DNA of 64,000 nucleotides from Chytridium lagenaria (taxonomy: Eukaryota > Chytridiomycota > Chytridiomycetes > Chytridiales > Chytridiaceae): NCBI GenBank assembly GCA_025449115.1, contig JAHLKC010000019.1, positions 248,001-312,000 on the forward strand, in the 5' to 3' direction. Made by a program: the position numbers and the translations under genes. Below are positions 22,576 to 34,308 of this stretch, in pieces. How positions within the stretch are numbered: position 1 is the stretch's first letter; each line of letters opens with the position of its first letter. The notes below the pieces were generated by a model that had not been told where the DNA came from, made no database searches, and saw nothing but the letters and a program-made list of their open reading frames with translations.

Positions 22576-24055
22576 TCACAGCTCTCCTGCGTCCATGTCC
22601 TCTAAAGCAATCAGGTAAAACACAAGGCCACCGATGAGAAGAAGCATGAACATGAGCTGCAAAATGTAGAGGCAGAAGCTCTCTTTATAAAATCGGCGTA
22701 AGTATTTTAACATCAGTGAGGAAAATGAACATACGAGTGTTCTTGGGCAGCTTTGCAAGATGGACAGTTCCATCCGCAGAACCAGACGCGATAGTAGCCC
22801 CAGAGGGACTGAAGGCCAGAGAAGTGATTGGGAATCCATGTGCGGACTGGATGGTGTGTCGAGGCTACAAAAAATCAAATTGACGATAAGTTGAAATTAT
22901 ACCTGCAAACTCTTTGTGGAGAAAATGTGAATGCTAGCATCGGATAACCCTACAGCCAACAAGTCACCTTTGTTACTAATGGCGAATGCCGTCGCTGGTT
23001 TCAACCCAACGACCGTGGATTTGACGAGAACCCATGCCTTTGCATCCCATTTACAAATAAACGACTTTTTTCGCGACTTGGCATTCACCAGCGTGAACAA
23101 TGCTCCCTCTGAAGATCCAGATCCAAACCTAGACGAAGTTAAGACCGTATCAGCCAAATTAATAAACCTTGAAGCTCGGAATTCACATGGAATGGTCTTC
23201 TTCATGATGGGCTTCTCAATTGACCAAAGCGTCTTTCCTTTGTCCGCAGAGATAACTCCACAACGAGTGTCCGAGCAAGAAACAAACTGAAGAAGATCAG
23301 ATAATTATCATGTACCAGGACTTGCCATTCTGGAACTAAAATCAAAATGGACATCATAAATTTCGCCATTCATGTCAAACGGGCTTATAGTAGGTTTCAA
23401 GTCCGGCCAATTCCAGCAAACCAGCTGTGAACGTTAATATTTAAAAGAGCGAATACAAAAAAACAAAAAAAAAAAACACGCACTTTTCCTTCAGTAGATC
23501 CTGTAACAAGTTTAGTACCATCCGGTGAAAAACAGGCGACCCTCTGATATGCCTCCCTTTGGTTTTCAACCGTTTGCATGGCATTTTGCAAAATTAGGCT
23601 GATAACATTAATATAATTAGAATGACTAGATAAAGCTACCTTTCTCCTTTTAAAGTAAAAACTCTGCAATTGGGATTCGCTTTCGAATCAGGGCTATTGG
23701 CAGCGGCAACAATGCTCTTTTCCTAAGGTTCTTTCAGAATGATTGTGTGTTTTATCCAAACCTTTGGATGCAGTGCCAAACTCATGCATCCATCGTCATC
23801 TTGACCGAAAAAGTGGGCTGCTATCTTCTTCATCTCCAAGGTCTCCTCATTGATGTCGTAGAGGATCTGAATTCTAGATCAGTTTGTAATTGATTTTTCG
23901 ACACATACAACAGCATTCTTGACCCCAGACTTGTTCGGTCCCCCACCTCCTCCAATGGCTATTCTCGGCTTTTTTGGTGCAAAGGCGACGGAAAACACCG
24001 GGAAGCCAATGGTGTGCGATGCCGTGCCCTTCGGCCATGTCTTTTTGGTCGTCAT
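22576..24055 (-). CDS. SEC12: Sec12-like Sar1 guanine-nucleotide exchange factor (WD40, ER membrane)
   Basis: Sec12 (PREB in animals) is an ER type II membrane protein whose cytosolic seven-bladed propeller loads Sar1 with GTP to start COPII budding. Seen: the ATG at 24055 opens MTTKKTWPKGTASHTIGFPV, then FSVAFAPKKPRIAIGGGGGP and NKSGVKNAVILYDI, the glycine-rich cation-binding loop diagnostic of Sec12. Blades include REAYQRVACFSPDGTKLVTG, ATAFAISNKGDLLAVGLSD and FPITSLAFSPSGATIASGSA. The C-terminus is one hydrophobic helix, LQLMFMLLLIGGLVFYLIAL, followed by nine residues, matching the membrane anchor with a short lumenal tail. At least seven exons. Its start codon is only 51 bp from that of the divergent CreC-like gene. 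Confidence 0.9.
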
Positions 24056-24106
24056 GGTTGGTTTCCTTTTGGCAAAGACAAATTTACAAGTTTGGACAAC
24101 AGAGGC
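24056..24106. promoter_or_regulatory. 51-bp interval between SEC12 and CreC-like start codons
   Basis: Two divergent genes begin within 51 bp. Any promoter here must be bidirectional, or the two 5' UTRs overlap. No TATA element is visible in the interval. Confidence 0.35.
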
Positions 24107-26083
24107 ATGGCTTTGGTAAGGTCAGGAAGTGATCTTGCAACGTCACTGGGATCAACCACGGGCTCTCCTGCTGGGTCCTTCAGAAATCTTGGACAAGACA
24201 GAATCACTTCCTTTAGCACGTTAGAAGGAACTTACGTGCTGAGGGATGAGATTCGCTTGGATAATGGACAGCCAAGTCCATACATTGGTTTGTTTGCGCC
24301 AACGCTTGAACGGGTATCTTACATCCATACGTCAATAGGAACCTTTGTGAATCTCATGACGATAAAGTCACAAGAAGGGAGCAATGGAAAACCCTCCGCC
24401 ATTCCTATTGCAAAATTCCTCTCGGCCGTCAGACCCTTACGCTCCATCAGAATCATTTTCACCATCACATCCCGGCATGACTACTCCATCGCCTACAAAT
24501 CTTTACGCCAGTTTAACCATTCCAAATGAAACATCATCTACTTTCAGCGGTGCGGCAGCACAACGGAACGCAGAAGCGGCGGAGGTATCAGGTAGGTTTA
24601 ACGAAAGAGTACCGTTGACGCAGACGTAGACAAATCACAATCTATCTTTGGCAATAAGGGGAAGCTGAAAGCGAAGAAACCGTCTATATCAAAACCCCCT
24701 TTCGTATCGAGGATCGTGGCTCATGAGCAGCTGGCAAAGTTTTTGATGTACAAACCTCCTGACCAGACGTACATGTTCTACAATTCTGGAAAAGCCTTCG
24801 TGTGGGCCGATTATCACAGCAAATTCAGGGTTCGAACTTTGCATGTATTTTCGTCTTAAAAATATGTCTAGGATCCTTTGTCATGCATTCATTTCAAGGA
24901 CGCGTTTATCACCTGTCATGATGCCAATGTTTTGACGCGTGATAATCTGGATACCGTCATTGGTTTCAGTACAGGTGATGTCTTATGGTATTCTCCGTTG
25001 ACCGGGAAAGTTGGGCGCATCAACCGACAGGTAATATAGTAAATTGAGATTTTAAGCTAAGACTAGTAGGGCGGCACAAGTAAATCTATTGTTACTTGTA
25101 TCAAATGGATGCCGGTGATTATACATCAAATAGGAGCTTTTTACTAAAATTGGACAGGGTTCCGAAACTATCTTCCTTGCTGGATTCGATGACGGAACTA
25201 TCTGGATGTTTGATAAAGACAAGGAAGATCAGCCTTTCTCACCTCCACCTCATGAAGGTGATTCGTACGTGTTAGTATTCTTTGTGCGTTCTCACTTACT
25301 CCAGTTTTGCTGTACACAACCCGGGAATCAATAAGGGTAACCAATAGCGGTCTGGAATGTTTCAAAAGGCTATAACGCAATGGCATTTTCCCTGATTGCA
25401 TTCATCTTGCTGTCACTCATGGACGGAAAATGCGAATTATTGATCATGGATCAGAAAAGTTCTCGATGTTTATTCGTCTATTTTGGAGGGCTCAGTTGCG
25501 TGTGCTGGTCTCGGACGGGAGATTTATCGTGAAGGTGGACAAGACATCTTGTAATATTGGGCGTTTAGAGGGAAGGTTGTCGCGAGATGTCAAGGTCATT
25601 CTTCTTGGGTTTGTTAAAGCGTACCACTTCAATTAATTGCTGTCAAGGTGAACGGAGTCGCGTTTGATCTTATAATGCACAGACGAAGCTACAGATTCGG
25701 GAGTGTGGCGAAGACACCAAGTATGTCTTTGGGATTTTCTGTCTGTCTTTACATAGACCGAAAGCGGTGTGTAAAACACTGTTCGTTATTTTTCAGCTAA
25801 GAATATTTAGGTTGGAACTTTAAAGAGAGTCAAATGGATGGAGAAAAACTGGCTCATTTGATGTAATTCATCCTGTGCAATCTATGAGAGAAGTAGCGAT
25901 ACTGGAGCCATTTATGGTGTGTAAAGAAGAAAGGTGTTGTTTATAAACATAATTTTAGAGCAAGAGCGTCCATTTCGAGCTATGTCGTCAATAACATTTC
26001 GAGATGAGGCAGTTATTACGACAGACCGGATGGGTATAATTAAAGTTTGGTTGCGACCAAAACCAGAGTTGGATGAAGTCTAA
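24107..26083 (+). CDS. creC: CreC/WDR20-like WD40 protein (frame-broken)
   Basis: CreC (WDR20 in animals) is a WD40 scaffold that binds and activates a USP-type deubiquitinase and, in moulds, takes part in carbon catabolite repression. Seen: STLEGTYVLRDEIRLDNGQP at the N-terminus, a Ser/Pro-rich section, then PPFVSRIVAHEQLAKFLMYK, YMFYNSGKAFVWADYHSKF, TVIGFSTGDVLWYSPLTGKV, IVTCIKWMPGSETIFLAGFD and GTIWMFDKDKEDQPFSPPPH. Late blades are recognisable (SCVCWSRTGDLS, VARCQGHSSW, then VNGVAFD after an intron, GEDTKYVFGIF) and the end is DRMGIIKVWLRPKPELDEV at 26083. Between about 25465 and 25720 the frame changes at least four times by one base, in or next to short homopolymers. It is either a decaying copy or a badly called stretch of assembly. 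Confidence 0.72.
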
Positions 26084-26125
26084 AACTGCTCCTCAGAGTA
26101 TGTTGATGTAAATAGAATTGATTAT

Positions 26126-26847
26126 TTAATTATTTATGTCTGCCTGTGGCCTTGCAAATACTTGATAATGATTGATCTTGATATAATTCGTCAGAAAGCT
26201 TGAAGGAAGTAATAAAGAGAAAGAAAGGAAAATCGACATACCTCGGGAATGGTTTTCTTATGGGGAGGATTAACATAAAACTAATCATAGTTAATAATGG
26301 TAATAAAGCTGTGTTCACTATAAATTCAAATCCTGGCATCTTGTCCTTGAGAATGTTTTCAACTGCTTTCGGTGAAATATCATCCTTGCCCGTGTACCAG
26401 AGCACCAAGTGTTGAATCTTCTCCTCAGCTACAGTTGCATATGGGAAGTTATTGGGTCGCAAGATCTAGACAGCAATTAATGCATGCGGAGTTTATCAAT
26501 ACAGCAATGATTACAATCCTCTGGCTCTGGTATTGATTGTCATCATCCTTTGCCACCTTTCTTCCTTGACTGTCTATTTCAAATGAAGTCGAGAGGACCT
26601 CAATCTTAATAAAGTCGGCGGAAGATGCATATTTCTTTGTTGTATCGGCCCGCCATCGCATGTACTCTTCCAGAACGTACTGTTGTCTCGAGAAACGGTC
26701 GAAATCCTGTGTCTTGACTATCGTTTTGATGTCGTTCCAGCTTAGATCTCCTTGGTAAACAGCCCATCCGGCAGGAGGTCCATTGTCTTTGACTACTTCA
26801 TCCTTTTTGGGGAATACCCAGAGAGCGATCAGAAGAAGTGTCAACAT
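26126..26847 (-). CDS. DUF3605 family fungal protein
   Basis: Uncharacterised fungal family DUF3605; molecular role unknown. Seen: from the ATG at 26847 a hydrophobic start (MLTLLLIALWVFPKKDE), then GWAVYQGDLSWNDIKTIVKT, FDRFSRQQYVLEEYMRWRAD and YASSADFIKIEVL. After an intron comes ILRPNNFPYATVAEEKIQHL followed by VLWYTG, the family core ('LRPNDFPY...HLV.W'). Two further introns restore FYVNPPHKKTIPE and then INHYQVFARPQAD to the stop at 26126, matching the NPP...P...H..VF.R end of the family. The frame is intact. The hydrophobic start may be a misjudged initiator rather than a signal peptide, because the core reads as a cytosolic domain. Confidence 0.82.
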
Positions 26848-26943
26848 TTTCTCATTCTTCACAGATAAGTGAAGCCCTGCCAGACGAATAAATGTGTATA
26901 TTCGTGTTTGACGTCTTTATTATAAATTTTAACTTGTATATAA

Positions 26944-28682
26944 TTATGCATACACTATTCCAATGTCCAGCTCCATTCGAACACAACCACCTCGCGTCTT
27001 GATCTCGTTATGGGCAAGCTCCGCGGCGACAGATGCCGCTGGCAGTGTATTCTCCAACATGAGATGTCGTAAGGTCCTTGTTCGGGTAATTATATCACGT
27101 ATAGCCGCCTCAGAGCGAACACCAAAGCAAGGATTTAAAATGAGTAGATCCAAGACGGAGCAGTGCTTAGCTACTGCTCGAAGAAGGCGATCGCTAGAGG
27201 ACCAGCCGCGAATCTCCAACCCACGCAAAGAACGGCCACGGCGTTCCAAAAATTCGAAGAAACAAGGTTCCAGCATAGCATGAGGAGAGTCTTCCGACAG
27301 AGCAATGGCTTCTCCTTGTGCAGTGTTTGAATTTTCTTTCATCACCGTCTCCGACCCCAGAGAAACGTTCCGAAGGCTTTGACCATTGTTCATTAAGCAG
27401 CGGACGAGGTCGACGGAAGATGGGTCTGACGCTTTCGGTATGCCAAGCAAGGCGATATCCTCAAGCTTTGTACAGCCTATCAGAAGACTTGACATCAGTT
27501 TTGCATCCATCGTAACGTTCTTCGGAGTTCTGATGGCTTTGAGTTTAAGAAGGTTCTTGCCGATAGCAGCAGACACAAGTCCAGCATTATCCTCCTTGAG
27601 TAAGTTTTCGAATTGCAGATAGCCCTCCAAATTCACACTCTCAAGATTTTGGCAAGATGAGAAGAGATTCAGTAGGTAGTCGGTGATCTCTGGTGCACCT
27701 TGAGCAGAATACTGAATGCGTGATGGCAGTATTTCAAACTTGTGGAGACTAATTTGTGCCGAACTTGCAAGGAATGCTAATACGGATGGATCGAAACAAG
27801 CAAGTCCAACACTCAATGTCTCTAGTTTCCCAAAGACCAACTTTAGCTTCCCCAAATCTTCTTGTATAAATCCCATCAAATCCTTGCCGGAGAGCTGGTC
27901 GTTGGATGTAAGCATTTGTGTGATAGAATTGGAGAAAAGGGTGGTGATGGAAGGACTTGCGGGGATAATGTCAAAGTCTCATGTATGGCAAAAGTCTGAA
28001 GTTTGGTGAAGACTGCATTCCCAGCAAGAGCATCCAAGACTGAGATATCGATGACGTTTGACGGCGAAAAGCCCAAAAGCCATGAGTGTAAATTCGGTGT
28101 GAGGGAGACAATGGATGATATGAGGTCGCAGCATTGGTAGGCATCTAAAGCTCTTAAATCAAGTCTTCTGACGAGGTTTCCTAAAAGCGGGCTGTCCAAG
28201 CTTGGCGTTAACCGAGAGGAAAAGCGTTCCAAATATGTGATAGTCCTTAGATTTGCGTCGGCCCAGTTGAAGTTCCAATGTCGTTCGGCATCGTCTTTCT
28301 GCCTTAATGCCATTGCTTCAATGGGGCTTGAAACATTCCTCGGTGATCCCGCGAATGACTTGTCGTCCTGGTTCCCGAAACTCGGAAGAGACGTGGGGCT
28401 CTGAAGCATGGGAGACGTTGGTGGTATGCTGTTACTTATGCTTGCAACATCAATCTTTAACCCTGTTCCTCCATGTAGTTCAAGCCACAATTCAACGGCA
28501 GCTATCGCGGCCTCAACCTGCTGGCGTCGCGGTCCAGGAACTCCAATCTTTTCCTGTAGCAGGTCCGATGGGGTGTCCAGGATGTGCTGTTGAGAGGCGT
28601 CATGGTCGGACGGAAGGTCTAGTTTCAAGGTATCTTTCAGAGTGGACAGGCAGAAGCGCAGCAAAGGCCGAACAGTCTCCAT
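26944..28682 (-). CDS. Leucine-rich repeat protein (F-box/LRR-like)
   Basis: A protein of about 580 residues from METVRPLLRFCLSTLKDTLK at 28682 to GCVRMELDIGIVYA at 26944. Seen: a helical N-terminus, a Ser/Pro-rich linker, then irregular leucine-rich repeats of the RNI/AMN1 type (VRRLDLRALDAYQCCDLISS, SCQNLESVNLEGYL, GCTKLEDIALLGI, SLRGLEIRGWSSSDRLLRAV, CSVLDLLILNPCFGVRSEAA, TLRHLMLENTLP). I see no clear F-box, so a substrate-adaptor role is only a guess. A one-base gap at the TTT near 27975 separates FAIHET from DIIPASPSITTLFSNS in the next frame; adding one T joins the two long frames. No intron is needed elsewhere. Confidence 0.7.
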
Positions 28683-28866
28683 GCTTATGTGAGCTTAAAA
28701 AGAATTACGAGTGTGTAGGAGGGTATCAGATGAATGGAGAAACTGTCCCCTTAAAATGTCGGAGGTCCAAGAGTAAATATATGAGGTGATCGTCTAAAAG
28801 GTTTTTTGATAGTATAAGGCCGAATACAGTGACACTACTTTTTATTCCGACAGAAAACCGTTGAAT
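28683..28866. promoter_or_regulatory. Divergent promoter of the LRR gene and the U5-40K gene
   Basis: A 184-bp non-coding interval between divergent start codons. AT-rich tracts near 28775 (TAAATATATGAGG) and 28835 (CTTTTTATTCC) could serve as core promoter elements. No specific motif was recognised. Confidence 0.35.
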
Positions 28867-30143
28867 ATGGAGAAGAGGAAAGCATCCGATGATGGCGCTG
28901 GCGCTCTCATCAAGAGGTCCAAGGAGAGCTCTGACATTGTGCTCGCACCAACCTCAAATGGTGCGGGCGCCATAATCAAGCAGGTGGGATTCATTCACTG
29001 TGGTGTCGTCCGTAATTGACTGCATTCTTAGGTGCAAAGGACATCAGCACTCCATTCGCCGATTATGCTGCTTTCTGGACATCAGAGCGAGGTGCTCTCT
29101 TGCAAATTCAGCCCAGCCGGAGATACTGTTGCATCCGCATCGTTTGACAGATCTATATGTTAGTACTGTTCATTGGACTTCGGGCTCTTTTTCCGCAGTT
29201 CTTGGCCATCTGACATTAATCTTAGTATTATGGAATACATACGGGGAGTGCGTTAACAAACTGCAGCTGTTAGGACATAAAGGAGCGGTCTTGGAAGTTC
29301 AATGGTCTCGGGATGGGTCTTCAGTTTACTCAGCATCAACAGACAAAACGGTTTGTATGGATGAAAACGCATCGAATTAACATGACAGGTAGGAGTTTGG
29401 GATGCAAAAACTGGAGAACGTGTGAGGAGACTTAAGGGGCATGGTTCCTTCGTCAACACGGTCGCTGTTGCGCGTCGGGGTGGCGAAATGATAGCATCCG
29501 GTTCTGACGACAATACAATAAGGCTTTGGGATCTTCGCACAAAATACCCAGTCAATACACTCCAGGAACGATTTCAAGTTACGGCGACTGCGTGGAATGA
29601 GGATGCCAGCATTTTGTTTTCTGGAGGTATCGATAACGAGATAAAGGCTTGGGATGTCAGGAAGAACGAGGTTGTATATACACTCCAAGGACACCTCGAT
29701 ACCATCACCGGACTTCGACTGAGCCCCGACGGCAGTAATCTTCTAAGCAATGCCATGGACAACACTGCAAGGATTTGGGACGTCAAGCCTTTTTCGGCAG
29801 GATCTTCAAGGTTGTTGAAGATTTTCGAGGGTGCACCTCATGGCATGGAGAAGCACTTGTTAAAACCTTGCTGGTCCAATGATGGCGAGTTTATTGCTGC
29901 AGGGAGTGCGGATAGATCAGTGGTTGTTTGGGATGTGTCAACAAGAAGAATTGTTTATAAGCTTCCCGGACATAAGGGTTGCGTCACGGAAGTGGATTGG
30001 CATCCAAAGGAGCCGATTATTGTCTCCTCGAGCAATGACAAAACTTTGTTCTTGGGTAAGAAGGATTCTGCAATGGTATGCAATGTTAATGGAAATTTGT
30101 TATAGGTGAACTCAACCCTGCTGAGGTCAAGTCAGTTGTATGA
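28867..30143 (+). CDS. SNRNP40: U5 snRNP 40 kDa-like WD40 protein
   Basis: WD40 propeller of the U5 snRNP (SNRNP40/Prp8-binding protein family), a spliceosome component. Seen: a basic N-terminus (MEKRKASDDGAGALIKRSKE), then an exon with LLSGHQSEVLSCKFSPAGDT. A phase-1 intron joins DRSI to LLWNTYGECVNKLQLLGHKG. Later blades: VGVWDAKTGERVRRLKGHGS, GGEMIASGSDDNTIRLWDLR, ILFSGGIDNEIKAWDVRKNE, TLQGHLDTITGLRLSPDGSN, GEFIAAGSADRSVVVWDVST and KLPGHKGCVTEVDWHPKEPI. The last intron joins SSNDKTLFLG to ELNPAEVKSVV, stop at 30143, as in the family end (SSDK-x-LYLGE). Seven blades, about 345 residues, intact frame. The next gene starts only 22 bp downstream. Confidence 0.9.
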
Positions 30144-30165
30144 CCATTTGTCCGAACTTTATAAG

Positions 30166-33100
30166 ATGCAGTGCTCAAGGTGCCTGTTTGGCAGCTTGAG
30201 TCAATATATTTTTACTGTTTGTGATGTTGCGGGGCTACCTGTAGAGCTGTCATTCTTATCATTGTGTGAATACTCCTGCTTTTGTTGGCTTTTAAGGTAT
30301 CTTTGGAGAAACGAATGCAGCGAGTCCGTCCTTGAGTTAGGCAACTTGGCACTCAAGGACCTTGCAGAACTGTCCGTGTCTGACCACCTTCCGGAGCGGC
30401 TTTGCTCTATCTTCCACTTGCACCTGCCAAACCATTCACATATCCTCAACCTTCTCGAACGATGGTGGACAGAGGGAATTGCTTCCGTGAAAGAGATGAA
30501 GCAGCAGTACTCTAATGGCACCACCATAAATGATCATCCGGTTTCAGAAGTCATCAATGCGCTAAACAACATTATGGGGCTTGATGCTATTCTGAAATGT
30601 CAATATGCATTAGGTCATGAGTTTTTATTAGGAGCTATGGAAGGTTTTTGCTTCTACTTTATGACACCTAACAACTCAGGTATTCCACATGAATCCACAA
30701 AGATATCTGCAATAAAAATGAACATGATTACCTGCCAAAAGATGGTATTCGTATGGTAACCTGTATTGGCATTAATTTATTATAGGTTAATCCAGCTAAA
30801 ATTGAAATCAGCAACCCATTTAGTGATGTCTTAGAAAACTTGATGAACCGCGAACGAATCATGGACAACATCATGATGTCATTACTTGCAATTCATAATC
30901 GCAGTTGTTTTCGACTGCGCATGGAAAGGCAAACTGGATACGTCCATATACGTGATATGGTGAAGGACTTATCGCGCGTCCTTCCATCCATTAAATCTAT
31001 ATTGCGGTGTTCCAGTCAATCTGCCGTTCGAAAGTCTTTAAAAGTGAAGCCGGGGCTTCTGGGCTCGGAATCATTAGAAGAGAAGACCACCTCCGCTGAT
31101 GGTTCAACCATATCTGATGCGGAGGAGGCCCGAATGGGGAGCGCACTTTACGAATTACTGGAGACAGTTTTTGACGAGCAAATCGAAGTCTCCAACGAAG
31201 TTACAAGCTTCTCTCGCGGCGATGGAAACAACTCGATAAATGGTTCGGTCGCTAATTCTTGGTCTCTCATATCGAAAGCAGCCGTTCCTAAATTGAAACA
31301 AGGGAAACTCGGTTTGAGCCTTTCTGACTTGAACGCTCTCCGCGTTGTGGCTTGCAAGATAGTCTGGCTCGCGGCTGTGGCTGGTTTCGACAAGGCTGTT
31401 CAACGCCACAGTTTAAAAACCGACAACATGGCGACCGGAACACATTTCTTCAGCCTTATTGTTCACTTGCGTGATTTAATGAATAATGTGATTCCGAAGG
31501 ATAATGGGCTTATTAATGCAATGGATACAAAGAGCATGCTAAAGCTTCATTTCGTACAGATGCAGTCAAGTCTTATGCAGGCTCAGACTGTAACGGAGAT
31601 GCTTTTACTCTGGGTGAAGCTCCACTTTCCGGATAAAGTTCCCCTCCTCGAGGAAAACAATGTCGATGAGTTGCAAAAAGCATCAATATCTAGGCTTGAA
31701 ATCTGGCCCAGTTATCAAACGAAGTTCGCAGGTATATCGTTTAGTGTTGCGAGTTTTAAACTCTAAAGGTCACGTTGCAATGATGAAGGGAAATCTCGTG
31801 GACGCGTTTAGAACATTACAAGAAATACCTGGGAAGCTATCAATTACAAACCTGAAATGGGAGTAGTATATAGATTGGGCTGCTTAAGCTATTTTCAGGT
31901 GAGACAGTGATGGCACTTTCATTTAATATGTTGCAGTCGGATTTGGAGGCTGCTGTTACATACTTCCGTGCAATGAATGATGAAGTACCAGAAAATATGC
32001 ACGCAAATTTGGGAATAGCGATGGTTTTTCGTAAAGTCGGACTGGTCAATGAGGAACGCAGAGAGTTAATGGAGGTCCTAAAAGTAGTATCTTGCAATTT
32101 AGATTTAGTTCTAATCTTAGTGGAAGATTGCAAGAGACAGAATCTTAAGTATACCTGAGAAAAGCCTTCCTGTTGGATTTTCCGTTCATCGAATACTCTT
32201 AAGATGCATTGAATTGTTGGAGCAAGAAAATCTAGGAACGATTGACGATAAGGATTTGGATATCATCAGTACCTTTCTCAACGAGATTCCTAATTCAAAA
32301 TCTGAAGATCTCCCTTTTTCGGTGGTGCTGAGCTATTATTCGCAATGCTCTGTCGTCTAGGGAAATTAGATACAGCACGATTGTTTGCTCGTCGAGCAAT
32401 TTTATTGGACCAAGAATGATGCCGTAGCTTGCTTGGTTTTGGGCCGTTGCGCACTTCATACTTTCGATAAAATGAAGCAAAAAAAACTTAAGGACGCTAT
32501 GGAAGATTATTTTGCGATAGACGAGGGCATTTTAAGTCTGGAACGAATCGGCTGGGAGTTCGAACGTATTCGCGAAGCCTTCGAATGAAGCTGCTAGCAA
32601 GAAAAGGAAGCGTGAGGAGAATGAAGATGGCTTGACAAAGATAGAAAAGAAAGCTCGGGATCAAGAAACATATGATAGTTTATATGTTTTAAGCTCCCAA
32701 ATCGACTGTGAACCTAAAATAGGATATAACTTTTTGGGACCAATCATACTCGAAAACTTTTAAAAGTATGTTAAGCAGAGTTTATATTCTTGAAACCAAT
32801 TATAGCTGACGTTTTTTCAGGCTGAAACGCTTTCAAATCTCGGTGTATTCAACTGGAAAAAAGGCAACATGGAGACTGCAACAAAGCTTTGGACGAGGCT
32901 TATTGCATTGCCCCCAAACCTATCATCAATTTGTTATAACACCTGCCTACTTCTTCACCGAATTGGTAAACTAGAGAAAGCCTCAGAAAGATGGTTGAGT
33001 TTTCGAATGAAGGCAGGGCTGAAGGAACGCATGGACCCGCGGCTATGGCGGCTTTTGGCAGACGCGATGGTTGTTCAACGCAAAAACCTGCAAGAATCTT

Positions 33101-33243
33101 TGAGAGATACGGGGGTACCAGCAACTATACAGAAACTTAGAGAGATCCGTAGTCAAGATATTCCTACTGCATCTTGTGAATGGATGGACCTGATAGCCGT
33201 CCGTGAACAAGTTAAGAAAACTAACGCCTTCCAAAAGACATAA
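30166..33243 (+). CDS. Large TPR-repeat protein of unknown function (several frame breaks)
   Basis: About 900 residues from MQCSRCLFGSLSQYIF at 30166 (TATAAG box directly upstream) to VKKTNAFQKT at 33243. Seen: a helical N-terminal half (CWLLRYLWRNECSESVLELG, HSHILNLLERWWTEGIASVK), a joined exon ENLMNRERIMDNIMMSLLAI, then LSDLNALRVVACKIVWLAAV. The C-terminal half is tetratricopeptide-like: HVAMMKGNLVDAFRTLQEIP, YRLGCLSYFQ then SDLEAAVTYFRAMNDEVPEN, AMLCRLGKLDTARLFARRAI, ALSNLGVFNWKKGNMETATK and NTCLLLHRIGKLEKASERWL. A basic acidic-tailed block (KKRKREENEDG) suggests a nuclear protein. The family was not identified. One-base losses near 31831, 32147, 32315, 32415 and 32587 interrupt an otherwise coherent reading. 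Confidence 0.6.
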
Positions 33244-33359
33244 GGCATACAATTTAAATAAATAGAGAAAACATACGCAGAACGCTAAGTGCAGACCAGG
33301 TTGAAGTGTATATGTATTATGAGACGTGAAAATGGAAAAGCAGGACGCAACAGGACGTA

Positions 33360-33690
33360 TCATTTGCCCTTCTTTGGCTTTGGCTTATCCTCCCAGACTG
33401 CACCTCCATACTACCACAAAAGTGAGAACTTTAACATGATCTAACTGGCTTACCAGAATAGAATCCATCTCGGCTTGACTCAGAGGTCTTGATCGGAATG
33501 AGTTGGGGACGGCAGAAATTGATTCGTAGAACAAGACTGCAGTGACATTGGGAGATGAGGAGCTGGTGGGCTTTGATGGGGCAACAGTCTGTGGAGCGGT
33601 GTTATGGGGAATCTTTGAGCGAGATGCACCAAGGAACTTGATTAGAGGCACATGCTTGTGGAGAGGTGCCTTTGCTGTGATGAGTGGCAT
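33360..33690 (-). CDS. KGD4: KGD4/MRPS36-like alpha-ketoglutarate dehydrogenase subunit
   Basis: Small mitochondrial matrix protein (Kgd4/YMR31; MRPS36 in animals) that tethers the E3 subunit to the 2-oxoglutarate dehydrogenase core in the TCA cycle. Seen: MPLITAKAPLHKHVPLIKFL at the start, matching the conserved N-terminal 'H.PLI.F..R' element, a low-complexity Pro/Ser/Thr linker, then SFRSRPLSQAEMDSI. After a short intron comes YGGAVWEDKPKPKKGK and a stop at 33360; the 'YR..LS.EEM..I..GG' end is the other conserved element. About 95 residues, normal for the family. The frame is open upstream to 33759, so a longer presequence is possible. Confidence 0.8.
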
Positions 33691-34308
33691 CTTTGAGTTT
33701 GGCTCAAGGAAAACGAAAATTCGAGATTTGTCCCAAAGAGATGACGGAGGCTTCACCAAAAGATACTTACTAGCCTACGAGTTAGCGGAATACCTTCTCC
33801 GACGTGATATCGGTGTCATCTTTCGCTATGGCTCTTTTTGTAAGAATAAAAAGCAATAAATCTCTTGCGCTTTTGTATTTTGACGACTCTGTCGCCTCTC
33901 GACTTAAAATATCGGCCTCGCGTACAATTTCGAAGTAATGGCGCAGCTGCTTCTCGACTCGAAACTATCTTTGGCGTAAATATTCCAGATCATTACAGCC
34001 CAAGTCTATACTGTTGTTTCTGTGCATTCATTAATACGTCAACGGTTACGGTTTTTTTTAAAGGGTGGGTAGGAGGATCCATAACTGTTTTTTTGAACGG
34101 CTTTCATTGAGAAATAATGTTTTCTAGTGTCTGCGTATAACTTTTCCTGTACTCTGGTCAAAAGGCCGTCTAGTTCCGAATGAAAGCCTTTAACAAATTA
34201 CGTATCTCTGGACTTTTTAAAGTGATACTCGTTTTTTTATAATGGGCTTCACCTGGACCAGGTGTAACGAAGGAATTTCCATGTGTAAGATAGTAAATAT
34301 TTAGATAG
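33691..34308. other. Intergenic region between KGD4 and the apyrase gene
   Basis: About 620 bp between divergent genes. Short open frames exist (to 34110) but none resembles a protein. There is a run of T at 34051-34058 and several T-rich tracts. Nothing further was recognised. Confidence 0.4.

Noticed and set aside
24820..24840. GGTTCGAAC resembling a tRNA T-loop
   Set aside because: It lies inside a CreC-like coding exon and no acceptor or anticodon arms can be folded around it.
13225..32600. Programmed ribosomal frameshifting as the cause of the many frame breaks
   Set aside because: The break sites share no slippery heptamer, stop codon context or downstream structure; homopolymer indels explain them more simply.
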